Source of the DNA: Stutzerimonas frequens
GTDB taxonomy: Bacteria > Pseudomonadota > Gammaproteobacteria > Pseudomonadales > Pseudomonadaceae
Length of the DNA: 64,000 nt
Reading direction: 5' to 3'
Assembly (NCBI RefSeq): GCF_024448335.1
Contig: NZ_JAMOHM010000002.1
Span: 1-64,000, forward strand
The position numbers were made by a program, and so were the translations under genes. The notes beneath the pieces were generated by a model. That model was not told the DNA's origin and did not search any database. It worked only from the letters and a program-made list of their open reading frames with translations. Positions 17,885-25,941 of this stretch are shown piece by piece (the first letter of the stretch is position 1; every line of letters begins with the position of its first letter).

Positions 17885-19558
17885 ATGCCCCTGCGATTGA
17901 GTTACGGCGAGGCCAGCGCCGCCGGCCCGCGGCCGGAAAACCAGGATGCGCTGCGCGTCGTCACGCCGGCCCCGGCGCTGGCCACCGGCAAGGGCTATCT
18001 GTTCGCGCTGGCCGATGGCGTCAGCCAGTGCGCCGATGGCGGCCTCGCCGCGCGTGCGACGCTCCAGGCGCTGGCCTTCGACTACTACGCGACGCCGGAA
18101 ACCTGGGCCGTCGCACAGTCGCTGGACCGAGTGCTGGTGGCGCACAACCGCTGGCTGCAGGCCAACGGTGGCAACCAGCCGCTGCTGACCACACTCACAG
18201 CGCTGGTACTGCGCGGCCGACGCTTCACCCTGGCGCATGTCGGCGACTGCCGCGCCTATCGCTGGAACGGCGCCGAACTGGAGCGACTCAGCGAAGACCA
18301 CGTCTGGGAACAGTCGGGCATGCAGCATGTCCTCAAGCGTGCCCTGGGGCTGGATCAACACCTGGTGATGGACTACCTCGACGGCGAGCTGCAGGAAGGC
18401 GAAAGCTACCTGCTGCTGAGCGACGGGGTCTGGTCGTGCGTCCCCGAGCGCGACATCGCACATATCCTGCACGATCAACCTGACCTCGACGCCGCGGCTC
18501 GGGCACTGGTCAATCTGGCGCACCAGAGCGGCAGCCAGGACAACGCCAGCGCCTTGCTGCTGCGCGTCGAAGCCCTGCCCGAAGCGGTGCTGGCCGACGC
18601 CCTCGCCCAGCTCGATCATTGGCCGTTGCCGCCGAAGCTGCGCGCCGGCCAGCTGTTCGAGGGCTGGCAGGTGAATGCACTGCTGCACGAGTCGCGGCAA
18701 TCACTCATCTACCGCGTGCTGGATGGCCAGGGCCAACCGTGGCTGTTGAAGACGCTGCCACCCAGCCGACAGGACGAGGCGGACGCCGGACCGGCGCTGC
18801 TGCAGGAAGAGTGGTTCATGCGGCGGGTCGCCGGGCGCAACTTCGCCGAACTGCATCCGCTGCCAGAACGCCAACACCTCTATTACGTGCAGCGCGAGTA
18901 CAGCGGGACGACCCTCGCGCGACGCTTCGAGCGGGACGGCCCCCTGCCACTGGCCGATCTGCTACAGGTCGCCTCCCGGCTGATCCGCGCGGTAGGCATG
19001 CTGCATCGGCGCAATATCCTGCACCGCGACATCAAGCCGGAGAACCTGCTGCTGGGCGAGGACGGCGAGCTGCGCGTCCTGGATTTCGGCCTGGCGTTCT
19101 GCCCCGGGTTGTCCCGCGACCTGCCCAATCATCTGCCCGGAACCCCGAGTTTCATTGCCCCGGAGGCATTTACGGGAGCCGAACCCAGCGCAGCGCAGGA
19201 TCTCTATGCGACCGGCGTGACCCTCTATTACCTGCTGACCGGGCACTACCCCTACGGCGAGATCGAAGCCTTCCAGCGTCCACGCTTCGGCAATCCGACA
19301 CCGGCCAGCCGCTATCGCCCGGACGTGCCGAACTGGCTGGAGGAAAGTCTTGGCCGCGCGGTGGCGGTCGATCCACGGCAGCGCTTCGAGACCGCCGAGC
19401 AATGGCTGCTTGAGCTGGAACAGGGCGAACAGCGCAGCGCCAGTCTTCGGCCACGCCCACTGCTCGAACGTGAGCCGCTCAAGGTCTGGCGCGGCATGGC
19501 GCTGTTGTCGCTGCTGCTCAATCTGCTACTGATCATGCTGCTGATGAAAGGCGCGTGA
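17885..19558 (+). CDS. PP2C phosphatase - Ser/Thr kinase fusion, tail-anchored
   Basis: A 557-residue bifunctional protein. Residues about 1-235 form a PP2C-type phosphatase (ENQD, ADGVSQCADGG, GDCRAY, SDGVWS, DNAS). Residues about 255-520 form a Hanks-type Ser/Thr kinase, with catalytic HRDIKPEN near 379 and DFGL near 399, and an APE motif. A hydrophobic C-terminal helix (about 535-553) should anchor it in the membrane with both enzymes in the cytoplasm. It lies 61 nt after the nitrate transporter, and homologues hold the same place in other Pseudomonas nitrate clusters. The target is unknown; the transporter or NirB are reasonable guesses. ATG 17885 chosen at the PP2C start. Confidence 0.9.
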   Translation: MPLRLSYGEASAAGPRPENQDALRVVTPAPALATGKGYLFALADGVSQCADGGLAARATLQALAFDYYATPETWAVAQSLDRVLVAHNRWLQANGGNQPLLTTLTALVLRGRRFTLAHVGDCRAYRWNGAELERLSEDHVWEQSGMQHVLKRALGLDQHLVMDYLDGELQEGESYLLLSDGVWSCVPERDIAHILHDQPDLDAAARALVNLAHQSGSQDNASALLLRVEALPEAVLADALAQLDHWPLPPKLRAGQLFEGWQVNALLHESRQSLIYRVLDGQGQPWLLKTLPPSRQDEADAGPALLQEEWFMRRVAGRNFAELHPLPERQHLYYVQREYSGTTLARRFERDGPLPLADLLQVASRLIRAVGMLHRRNILHRDIKPENLLLGEDGELRVLDFGLAFCPGLSRDLPNHLPGTPSFIAPEAFTGAEPSAAQDLYATGVTLYYLLTGHYPYGEIEAFQRPRFGNPTPASRYRPDVPNWLEESLGRAVAVDPRQRFETAEQWLLELEQGEQRSASLRPRPLLEREPLKVWRGMALLSLLLNLLLIMLLMKGA

Positions 19559-19561
19559 GGC

Positions 19562-19870
19562 TCAGCGACGGGTAATCAGTCCCTGGCGCGCCACCCGGGT
19601 CAGCTCGCGCACGCATTCTTCCAAGCGCTCAGCGGTCGGTGCCTGAATCACCGCCAGATCGAAGCTGTCGGTGGCGAAGCGTGCCAGCGACTCGTCGGCC
19701 GTGGCGAACTGGATAAGCAGGGCGCGGGATTTGCGATGACGTCGCGGCCAACCTTCGAGGTAGCGCAACAGGGATGGCTGGTGAGTACCACCCAGCAGGA
19801 TTTTCGGATTGCTGGGATGCAGGCCGCTGGTGATCGGGGCCAGGCGCAACTGGGCGTGCTTTGCGTTCAT
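19562..19870 (-). CDS. Small unknown protein
   Basis: A 102-residue protein (MNAKHAQLRLAPITSGLHPS...) ending in FDLAVIQAPTAERLEECV and an Arg-rich tail. No membrane segment, signal or metal motif. I do not recognise a family; the FDLAVIQ stretch resembles a Rossmann-like beta-strand but the protein is too small for a methyltransferase. It is convergent with the kinase gene (3-nt gap) and transcribed away from nirB, so its upstream region is shared with the nirB regulatory region. ATG 19870 preferred over TTG 19873 because of a GGAAG ribosome site. Confidence 0.55.
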   Translation of the reverse strand: MNAKHAQLRLAPITSGLHPSNPKILLGGTHQPSLLRYLEGWPRRHRKSRALLIQFATADESLARFATDSFDLAVIQAPTAERLEECVRELTRVARQGLITRR

Positions 19871-20067
19871 CAATTCAACTTCCGCCTCGAGGATTCCGCT
19901 GGGCAGCGGTGGGAGGCGACACCGGAACCAGCGCTTTAGCGGTATTTCGAAGCCATCGGCTCCAGGCGCCCCGCAAGTAGCTGACTAAATCGGCGCATGG
20001 GCGAAACTTTAGAAAGCTGGCCGCAGCCTGTCAACGGCGTTTTTCAGAGTCGATCTCAGGGCGGATT

Positions 20068-20084
20068 CGCACCATCAGGGCGCA
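20068..20084 (+). promoter_or_regulatory. NtrC site upstream of nirB
   Basis: CGCACCATCAGGGCGCA matches the NtrC dyad TGCACC-N5-GGTGCA at 5/6 in each half. It lies about 90 bp upstream of the sigma-54 promoter. The best NtrC candidate of the window. Confidence 0.5.
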
Positions 20085-20169
20085 AGCTGCTGCATATCGG
20101 TGCAGCTGATCGGTCAGCGCCGCTCCACAGCAGGCGCTCAAGCCCTTGAAAACCGGCGCAATTGCAAGT

Positions 20170-20185
20170 TGGCACAGCCTCTGCA
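20170..20185 (+). promoter_or_regulatory. sigma-54 promoter for nirBD operon
   Basis: TGGCACAGCCTCTGCA, preceded by a T, has GG (20171-20172) and GC (20183-20184) 10 nt apart. Predicted start is near 20196, giving a leader of about 167 nt that contains the ANTAR element and terminator. Confidence 0.6.
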
Positions 20186-20240
20186 AAGCAGAACATCGAA
20201 GAATCATTACGACCTGACCCTCAACGTGGAGCGGCAGGTT

Positions 20241-20273
20241 TCCCGACTGAGCGGGACACGGACAAAGGCGTCC
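20241..20273 (+). promoter_or_regulatory. ANTAR (NasT) RNA element: P1 and P2 hexaloop hairpins, leader 3
   Basis: P1 at 20241-20256: 5-bp stem TCCCG/CGGGA with hexaloop ACTGAG. P2 at 20260-20273: 4-bp stem GGAC/GTCC with hexaloop AAAGGC. Both loops have A1 and G4. The linker is 3 nt, and P2 is embedded in the terminator's 5' arm. NasT-dependent antitermination in front of nirB is established in P. aeruginosa, which supports this assignment. Confidence 0.75.
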
Positions 20274-20306
20274 TCACTGGGTAACCGGTGGGACGCCTTT
20301 TTTGTT
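20264..20306 (+). terminator. Leader terminator 3 (nirB attenuator)
   Basis: Stem AAAGGCGTCC (20264-20273) / GGACGCCTTT (20291-20300) extended by an inner hairpin CACTGG-GTAA-CCGGTG with a GNRA-type tetraloop, then six T. It ends about 60 nt before the nirB ATG. Confidence 0.85.
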
Positions 20307-20362
20307 GTTGAAAAATTTCGGGCAGGCCGGGCGGCAGACGTCGCTTGGCACGGAGAACGGGC

Positions 20363-22813
20363 ATGAAGAAACTCAAACTGGTGATGATCGGCAACGGCAT
20401 GGCCGGCGTGCGAACCCTCGAGGAACTGCTCAAGCTCACCAACGAGCTCTACGACATCACGGTGTTCGGCGCCGAGCCGCATCCCAACTACAACCGCATC
20501 CTGCTCTCCCCCGTGCTGGCCGGCGAACAGCAGTTCGAAGAGATCGTGCTCAACGACCTGGACTGGTACGCCGAGAACGACATCCGCCTCATGCTCAACC
20601 GCAAGGTGGTGAAGATCGATCGCGTCAAACGCCGGGTCATCGCCGATGACGGCAGTGAGGCCGAATACGACCGCCTGCTCATCGCCACCGGTTCCAATCC
20701 GTTCATTCTGCCGATTCCCGGCAAGGACCTGCAGGGGGTGATCGGCTACCGCGACATTGCCGACACCCAGGTGATGATGGAAACCGCCAAGACCCACAAG
20801 CACGCGGTGGTCATCGGCGGCGGCCTGCTCGGTCTGGAGGCGGCCAACGGTCTCAAGCTGCGTGGCATGGATGTGACCGTGGTGCACATCGGTGACTGGC
20901 TGATGGAGCGCCAGTTGGACAAGACCGCCGGCACCTTGCTGCAAAACGCGCTGGAAAGCCGCGGCCTGAAGTTTCTCCTGCCCAAGCACACCGCCGAACT
21001 GCTCGACAACGGCGAAGGCCGGGTCTGCGCGGTCAAGTTCAAAGACGGTGACGTGATCCCCGCCGACCTGGTGGTGATGGCCGCCGGCATCCGCCCCAAC
21101 AGCGAACTGGCCGAACAGGCCGGTATTCCGTGCAACCGCGGCATCCTGGTCAACGACACCCTGCAAACCTATGACCCGCGCATCTACGCCGTCGGCGAAT
21201 GCGCCAACCACCGAGGCACCGCATATGGTCTGGTCGCCCCACTGTTCGAACAGGCCAAGGTCTGCGCCAACCACCTGGCCATGCTCGGCTTCTCCCGCTA
21301 CCTGGGCTCGGTGACTTCGACCAAGCTCAAGGTCACCGGCATCGACCTGTTCTCCGCCGGCGATTTCATCGGCGGCGAAGGCACCGAGACCATCACCCTC
21401 TCCGACCCCATCGGCGGTGTGTACAAGAAGCTGGTGATCAAGGACGACGTGCTGGTCGGCGCCTGCCTGTATGGCGACACCGCCGATGGCGGCTGGTACT
21501 TCCGCCAGGTGCGCGAGGGCCAGAACGTCGCGCAGATCCGCGACCACCTGATGTTCGGCGAAGGCGCCATCGGCGACGCCGGCCATCAGGGCCAGAGCAA
21601 GGCCATGTCCATGCCGGACGACATGGAAGTCTGCGGCTGCAACGGCGTGTGCAAGGGCACCATCGTCAAGGCGATCCAGGAGCACGGGCTGTTCTCGGTG
21701 GACGAGGTGAAAAAGCACACCAAGGCCGCCAGTTCCTGCGGCTCCTGCGCCGGGCTGGTCGAACAGATCCTGATCAACACCGTGGGCGGCGCGGCCGACG
21801 TCAAGCCGAAGAGCGAAAAGGCCATCTGCGGCTGCAGCGACCTCAACCATGGCCAGGTGCGCAAGGCCATTCGCGAACACCATCTGACCAGCATTCCCGC
21901 GGCCATGGCCTTCATGGAATGGCGCACGCCGAACGGCTGCGCCACCTGCCGCCCGGCGCTGAACTACTACCTGATCTCCACCTGGCCGGGCGAGGCCAAG
22001 GACGACCCGCAGTCGCGCTTCATCAACGAACGCGCCCACGCCAACATCCAGAAGGACGGCACCTACTCCGTGGTGCCGCGGATGTGGGGCGGTGTCACCA
22101 ATGCCGCCGAGCTGCGGCGCATCGCCGACGTGGCGGACAAGTATCAGGTGCCGATGGTCAAGGTCACCGGCGGCCAGCGTATCGACCTGCTGGGCATCCG
22201 CAAGGAAGACCTGCCGGGCGTCTGGAAAGACCTGGACATGCCCTCCGGTCACGCCTACGGCAAATCCATCCGCACCGTGAAGACCTGCGTCGGCAGCGAG
22301 TTCTGCCGCTTCGGTACGCAGAACTCGACGCAGATGGGCATCGACCTGGAACACGCGCTGTTCAACATGTGGTCGCCGCACAAGGTCAAGCTGGCCGTAT
22401 CCGGCTGCCCGCGCAATTGCGCCGAATCCGGCATCAAGGACGTCGGCATCATCGGCGTGGATTCCGGCTGGGAGCTGTATATCGGCGGCAACGGCGGCAT
22501 CAAGACCGAGGCCGGCGAGTTCTTCGTCAAGGTGAAGAGCGCCGAGGAGGTCATGGAATACAGCCTGGCGTTCCTCCAGCTCTACCGCGAGGAAGCCTTC
22601 TACCTCGAACGCACCGTGCACTACCTGCAGCGCGTCGGCATGGATCACATCAAACAGGCCGTGCTGAACGATGCCGAGCGGCGCAAGGCGCTGCACCAGC
22701 GGCTGCTGTTCTCGCTTTCCTTCGAGCAGGACCCGTGGCAGGAGCAGCTTTCCAAGCCGCAGCTGAAGAAGGAATTCGACCGCATCGCCGTCAAGCAGCT
22801 GGAAAACGCCTGA
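20363..22813 (+). CDS. nirB: NADH-dependent assimilatory nitrite reductase, large subunit
   Basis: An 816-residue siroheme/FAD enzyme reducing nitrite to ammonium with NADH in the cytoplasm. Order: FAD/NAD(P)-binding domains (about 1-400, with GGGLLGLEAANGL near 152-165), two BFD-like [2Fe-2S] segments (CGCNGVCKG near 423 and CGCSDLNHG near 489), then the nitrite/sulfite reductase core with siroheme and [4Fe-4S] cysteines (TCVGSEFCRFGTQ near 640, SGCPRNC near 680). Normal family length. First gene of nirB-nirD-nitrate reductase-cobA. Start at 20363 is MKKLKLVMIGNGMAG; a nearby upstream ATG lacks a ribosome site and would precede the FAD motif by six extra residues. Confidence 0.96.
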   Translation: MKKLKLVMIGNGMAGVRTLEELLKLTNELYDITVFGAEPHPNYNRILLSPVLAGEQQFEEIVLNDLDWYAENDIRLMLNRKVVKIDRVKRRVIADDGSEAEYDRLLIATGSNPFILPIPGKDLQGVIGYRDIADTQVMMETAKTHKHAVVIGGGLLGLEAANGLKLRGMDVTVVHIGDWLMERQLDKTAGTLLQNALESRGLKFLLPKHTAELLDNGEGRVCAVKFKDGDVIPADLVVMAAGIRPNSELAEQAGIPCNRGILVNDTLQTYDPRIYAVGECANHRGTAYGLVAPLFEQAKVCANHLAMLGFSRYLGSVTSTKLKVTGIDLFSAGDFIGGEGTETITLSDPIGGVYKKLVIKDDVLVGACLYGDTADGGWYFRQVREGQNVAQIRDHLMFGEGAIGDAGHQGQSKAMSMPDDMEVCGCNGVCKGTIVKAIQEHGLFSVDEVKKHTKAASSCGSCAGLVEQILINTVGGAADVKPKSEKAICGCSDLNHGQVRKAIREHHLTSIPAAMAFMEWRTPNGCATCRPALNYYLISTWPGEAKDDPQSRFINERAHANIQKDGTYSVVPRMWGGVTNAAELRRIADVADKYQVPMVKVTGGQRIDLLGIRKEDLPGVWKDLDMPSGHAYGKSIRTVKTCVGSEFCRFGTQNSTQMGIDLEHALFNMWSPHKVKLAVSGCPRNCAESGIKDVGIIGVDSGWELYIGGNGGIKTEAGEFFVKVKSAEEVMEYSLAFLQLYREEAFYLERTVHYLQRVGMDHIKQAVLNDAERRKALHQRLLFSLSFEQDPWQEQLSKPQLKKEFDRIAVKQLENA

Positions 22814-22836
22814 GCACCGACCTGGAGGGACACCGC

Positions 22837-23166
22837 ATGAACTGGCTCGATATCTGCGCACTGGATGAGATCAACCCGCTCGGCTCGCGCATCGTCGCCA
22901 GCCCCAAGGGTGACATTGCGATATTCCGCACCGCGGACGATCAGGTCTTCGCCCTCGACGATCGCTGCCCGCACAAGGGCGGGCCGCTGTCGCAGGGGAT
23001 CGTCTACGGCAAGCAGGTCGCCTGCCCGCTGCACAACTGGCAGATCGATCTGGCCAGCGGCGAGGCCTTGGCCCCGGACGTCGGGTGCGCCCATCGCCAC
23101 GAAGCGCGCGTCGAGAACGGGCGCGTGCAGCTTTCGCTGAACCCGCGCAAGGAATGCGCGGCCTGA
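22837..23166 (+). CDS. nirD: Nitrite reductase small subunit (Rieske-type)
   Basis: A 109-residue Rieske-like partner of NirB. The two cluster-binding pairs are intact: CPHKGG (Cys about 44, His 46) and CPLHNW (Cys about 63, His 66), so unlike many NirD proteins it could carry a [2Fe-2S] cluster. A TGGAGGGA ribosome site precedes ATG 22837, 23 nt after nirB. Needed with NirB for nitrite reduction. Confidence 0.94.
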   Translation: MNWLDICALDEINPLGSRIVASPKGDIAIFRTADDQVFALDDRCPHKGGPLSQGIVYGKQVACPLHNWQIDLASGEALAPDVGCAHRHEARVENGRVQLSLNPRKECAA

Positions 23167-23210
23167 GCACACCGCAGTTGACCAGCACCTTTTCCCCAGG
23201 AGACGACGCC

Positions 23211-25916
23211 ATGCGTATGACAACCGCCTCGACCTGCTGCTACTGCGGAGTCGGCTGTGGCGTGCTGATCGAGCACGACGGCGAGCGCATCCTCGACGTG
23301 GCTGGCGACCCCAGCCATCCGGCCAACCTCGGCAAGCTTTGCAGCAAGGGCTCGACCCTGCACCTGACCGGCGATCTCGATGCCCGCGCGCTCTACCCTG
23401 AGCTGCGTCTGGGCAAGGGCCTGGCCCGCGGCCGCACCGACTGGGACAGCGCGCTGGAGCACGCGGCCAACGTATTCGCCGAGACCATCCGCGAACACGG
23501 GCCGGACAGCGTCGCCTTCTATGTCTCCGGCCAGCTGCTGACCGAGGACTACTACGCCTTCAACAAACTGGCCCGCGCCCTGGTCGGCACCAACAACCTG
23601 GATTCCAACTCGCGGCTGTGCATGTCCTCGGCGGTGGTCGGCTACAAGCGCAGCCTGGGCGCCGACGCCCCACCCTGCTCGTACGAGGACATCGAGCTGG
23701 CCGACTGCCTGCTGATCGCCGGGAGCAACATGGCCTATGCGCATCCGGTATTGTTCCGCCGTCTGGAAGAAGCCAAGGCGAAGCGACCGGAGATGACCAT
23801 CATCGTCGTCGATCCGCGGCGCACCGACACGAGCGAGCTGGCCGATCTGCACCTGCCGATCCTGCCCGGCACCGATGTCGCGCTGTTCCACGGCCTGCTG
23901 CATATCCTCATGTGGGAAGGCTGGATCGACCGCCGCTTCATCGATGCGCGTACCGAGGGCTTCGATGCACTGAAAAGCCTGGTGCGCGACTACACCCCGG
24001 CGATGGTCGCCGACCTCTGCGGCATCTCTGTAGATGATCTGCAAACCTGTGCACGGCTGATTGGAAGCGCGCCTGCATTCCTCTCCTTGTGGTGCATGGG
24101 GCTGAATCAATCCACCGCCGGCAGCGCGAAGAACAGCGCGCTGATCAACCTGCACCTGGCCACCGGACAGATCGGCAAGCCGGGCGCCGGGCCCTTCTCG
24201 CTCACCGGCCAACCGAATGCCATGGGCGGCCGCGAAACCGGCAGCCTGTCCAACCTGTTGCCCGGCCACCGCGAAGCGGCCAACGCCGAACACCGTGCCG
24301 AAGTTGCGGACTACTGGGGTGTCGAGCAGCTGCCCAAGCAGCCTGGACTGTCCGCCATCGAGCTGTTCGAGGCGGTGCGCGCCGGCAAGATCAAGGCGCT
24401 GTGGATCGCCTGCACCAACCCGGCGCAGTCGCTGCCGGACCAGCAGAAAGTCCATGAGGCCCTGGCAGCCTGTCCCTTCGTCGTAGTGCAGGAAGCCTTC
24501 TTCACCACCGAAACCTGCCGCTACGCCGACCTTCTGCTGCCGGCCGCGAGCTGGGGCGAGAAGGAAGGCACCGTGACCAACTCCGAGCGCCGCATCAGCC
24601 ATGTACGTCGCGCCGTGCCGGCCCCCGGCGAAGCCCGTGCGGACTGGGCGATCACCTGCGATTTCGCCCGTCGGCTGGAACGTCGCCTGCGCCCCGGCGC
24701 GCCGAGCCTGTTCGCGTTCGAGAATGCCGAGGCGCTGTTCGAGGAGTACAAGCCGCTCACCGCGGCCCGCGATCTGGACTACAGCGGCCTGAGCTACGCA
24801 CTGATCGACACCCTCGGTCCGCAGCAGTGGCCATTCCCGCCGGGCAGCCAACAGGGCACCGCGCGGCTGTATGGTGACGGTGTGTTTCCCACTGCCACTG
24901 GCCGCGCGCGCTTCATCGCCGAGCACTACCAGGCGCCGAAGGAAAAGCGCGAGGCGCGCTACCCGCTGACGCTCAACACCGGTCGGCTGCGCGACCAGTG
25001 GCACGGCATGAGCCGCACCGGCACCGCGGCGCGGCTGTTCGGCCATGTCGAAGAGGCGCTGCTTGGCATGAACGCCGAGGACATGCGCCGCCGACGTCTG
25101 CTGGACGGCCAGCTGGTGACGGTGAAAAGCCGTCGCGGCAGCCTGATCCTCCCGGTGCAGAAAGATGACAGCCTGCGTGCCGGCCAGACCTTCCTGCCGA
25201 TGCACTGGGGCGATCGCTTTCTCAAGGGGCTGGGCAGCAACGTCCTGACCCTGGCCAGTGTCGACCCGCTATCGAAGCAACCGGAACTCAAGCACGCTGG
25301 CATCGAAGTCGAACAGGTCGAACTGCCATGGCAGTTCTTCGCGCTAGTCGAAGGTGATGTGCAGCGACGCTTCGAGGCGCTGCGGCCATTGTTCGAAGCC
25401 TTCGACTACGCCAGTTTCAGCCTCGGCGGGCGCGAGCGTTCGGCATTGCTGATCCGCGCCGCCCGGGACGCGGCGCCAACCGCTGCCGAGCTCGACGCCA
25501 TCGACCGCCTGCTCGGCCTCAACGAAGGCCCGGTGCTGGCCTATGACGACCCGCGTCGTGCAGTCGGCAAGCGCGTACGCATCGAGGATGGCCGTATTGT
25601 CGCGTTGCGCCTGGCCGGCGAGACCGCCGCCCGGCAGTGGCTGCGCGGCCTCTGGGAAAGCGGCAGTGCCGATGCCGAACTGCGTCGCTGGCTACTGGCG
25701 CCCCTCAGCGCGCCGCCTGGCGGCGCGACGATCAACACCGACCGCACCCTGTGCAACTGCATGAACGTCAGCCAGAGCAAGGTCCGTGCAGGCATCGAGC
25801 GCGGTCTCGATCTGGCCGGCCTCAAGCAGGAACTCGGTTGCGGCACCAGCTGTGGCTCCTGCGTTCCCGAAATCAAGCGTCTGCTGGCCAGCCAGCCGGA
25901 ACGCGCACTTTCCTGA
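23211..25916 (+). CDS. nasA: Assimilatory nitrate reductase, molybdopterin catalytic subunit
   Basis: A 901-residue bis-MGD molybdenum enzyme reducing nitrate to nitrite in the cytoplasm. N-terminal [4Fe-4S] motif: CYCGVGCG within residues 9-17 and CSKG at about 44. The molybdopterin oxidoreductase and dinucleotide-binding domains follow, with a C-terminal BFD-like [2Fe-2S] domain (LCNCMNV near 846, CGTSCGSC near 877). That extra domain probably receives electrons, since no separate NAD(P)H reductase subunit is encoded nearby. AGGAG precedes ATG 23211, 44 nt after nirD. The gene name varies between species (nasA, nasC or narB). Confidence 0.94.
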   Translation: MRMTTASTCCYCGVGCGVLIEHDGERILDVAGDPSHPANLGKLCSKGSTLHLTGDLDARALYPELRLGKGLARGRTDWDSALEHAANVFAETIREHGPDSVAFYVSGQLLTEDYYAFNKLARALVGTNNLDSNSRLCMSSAVVGYKRSLGADAPPCSYEDIELADCLLIAGSNMAYAHPVLFRRLEEAKAKRPEMTIIVVDPRRTDTSELADLHLPILPGTDVALFHGLLHILMWEGWIDRRFIDARTEGFDALKSLVRDYTPAMVADLCGISVDDLQTCARLIGSAPAFLSLWCMGLNQSTAGSAKNSALINLHLATGQIGKPGAGPFSLTGQPNAMGGRETGSLSNLLPGHREAANAEHRAEVADYWGVEQLPKQPGLSAIELFEAVRAGKIKALWIACTNPAQSLPDQQKVHEALAACPFVVVQEAFFTTETCRYADLLLPAASWGEKEGTVTNSERRISHVRRAVPAPGEARADWAITCDFARRLERRLRPGAPSLFAFENAEALFEEYKPLTAARDLDYSGLSYALIDTLGPQQWPFPPGSQQGTARLYGDGVFPTATGRARFIAEHYQAPKEKREARYPLTLNTGRLRDQWHGMSRTGTAARLFGHVEEALLGMNAEDMRRRRLLDGQLVTVKSRRGSLILPVQKDDSLRAGQTFLPMHWGDRFLKGLGSNVLTLASVDPLSKQPELKHAGIEVEQVELPWQFFALVEGDVQRRFEALRPLFEAFDYASFSLGGRERSALLIRAARDAAPTAAELDAIDRLLGLNEGPVLAYDDPRRAVGKRVRIEDGRIVALRLAGETAARQWLRGLWESGSADAELRRWLLAPLSAPPGGATINTDRTLCNCMNVSQSKVRAGIERGLDLAGLKQELGCGTSCGSCVPEIKRLLASQPERALS

Positions 25917-25941
25917 TACCAACCAAGACGAGGATTTCCCT

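Noticed and set aside
20091..20106. CTGCA-N6-TGCAG as a second NtrC dyad upstream of nirB
   Set aside because: The spacing between half-sites does not fit the NtrC dyad.
20207..22861. Long minus-strand reading frame of 884 codons opposite nirB
   Set aside because: Antisense shadow of nirB in high-GC DNA; the protein is His/Ala/Val-rich without any recognisable domain.
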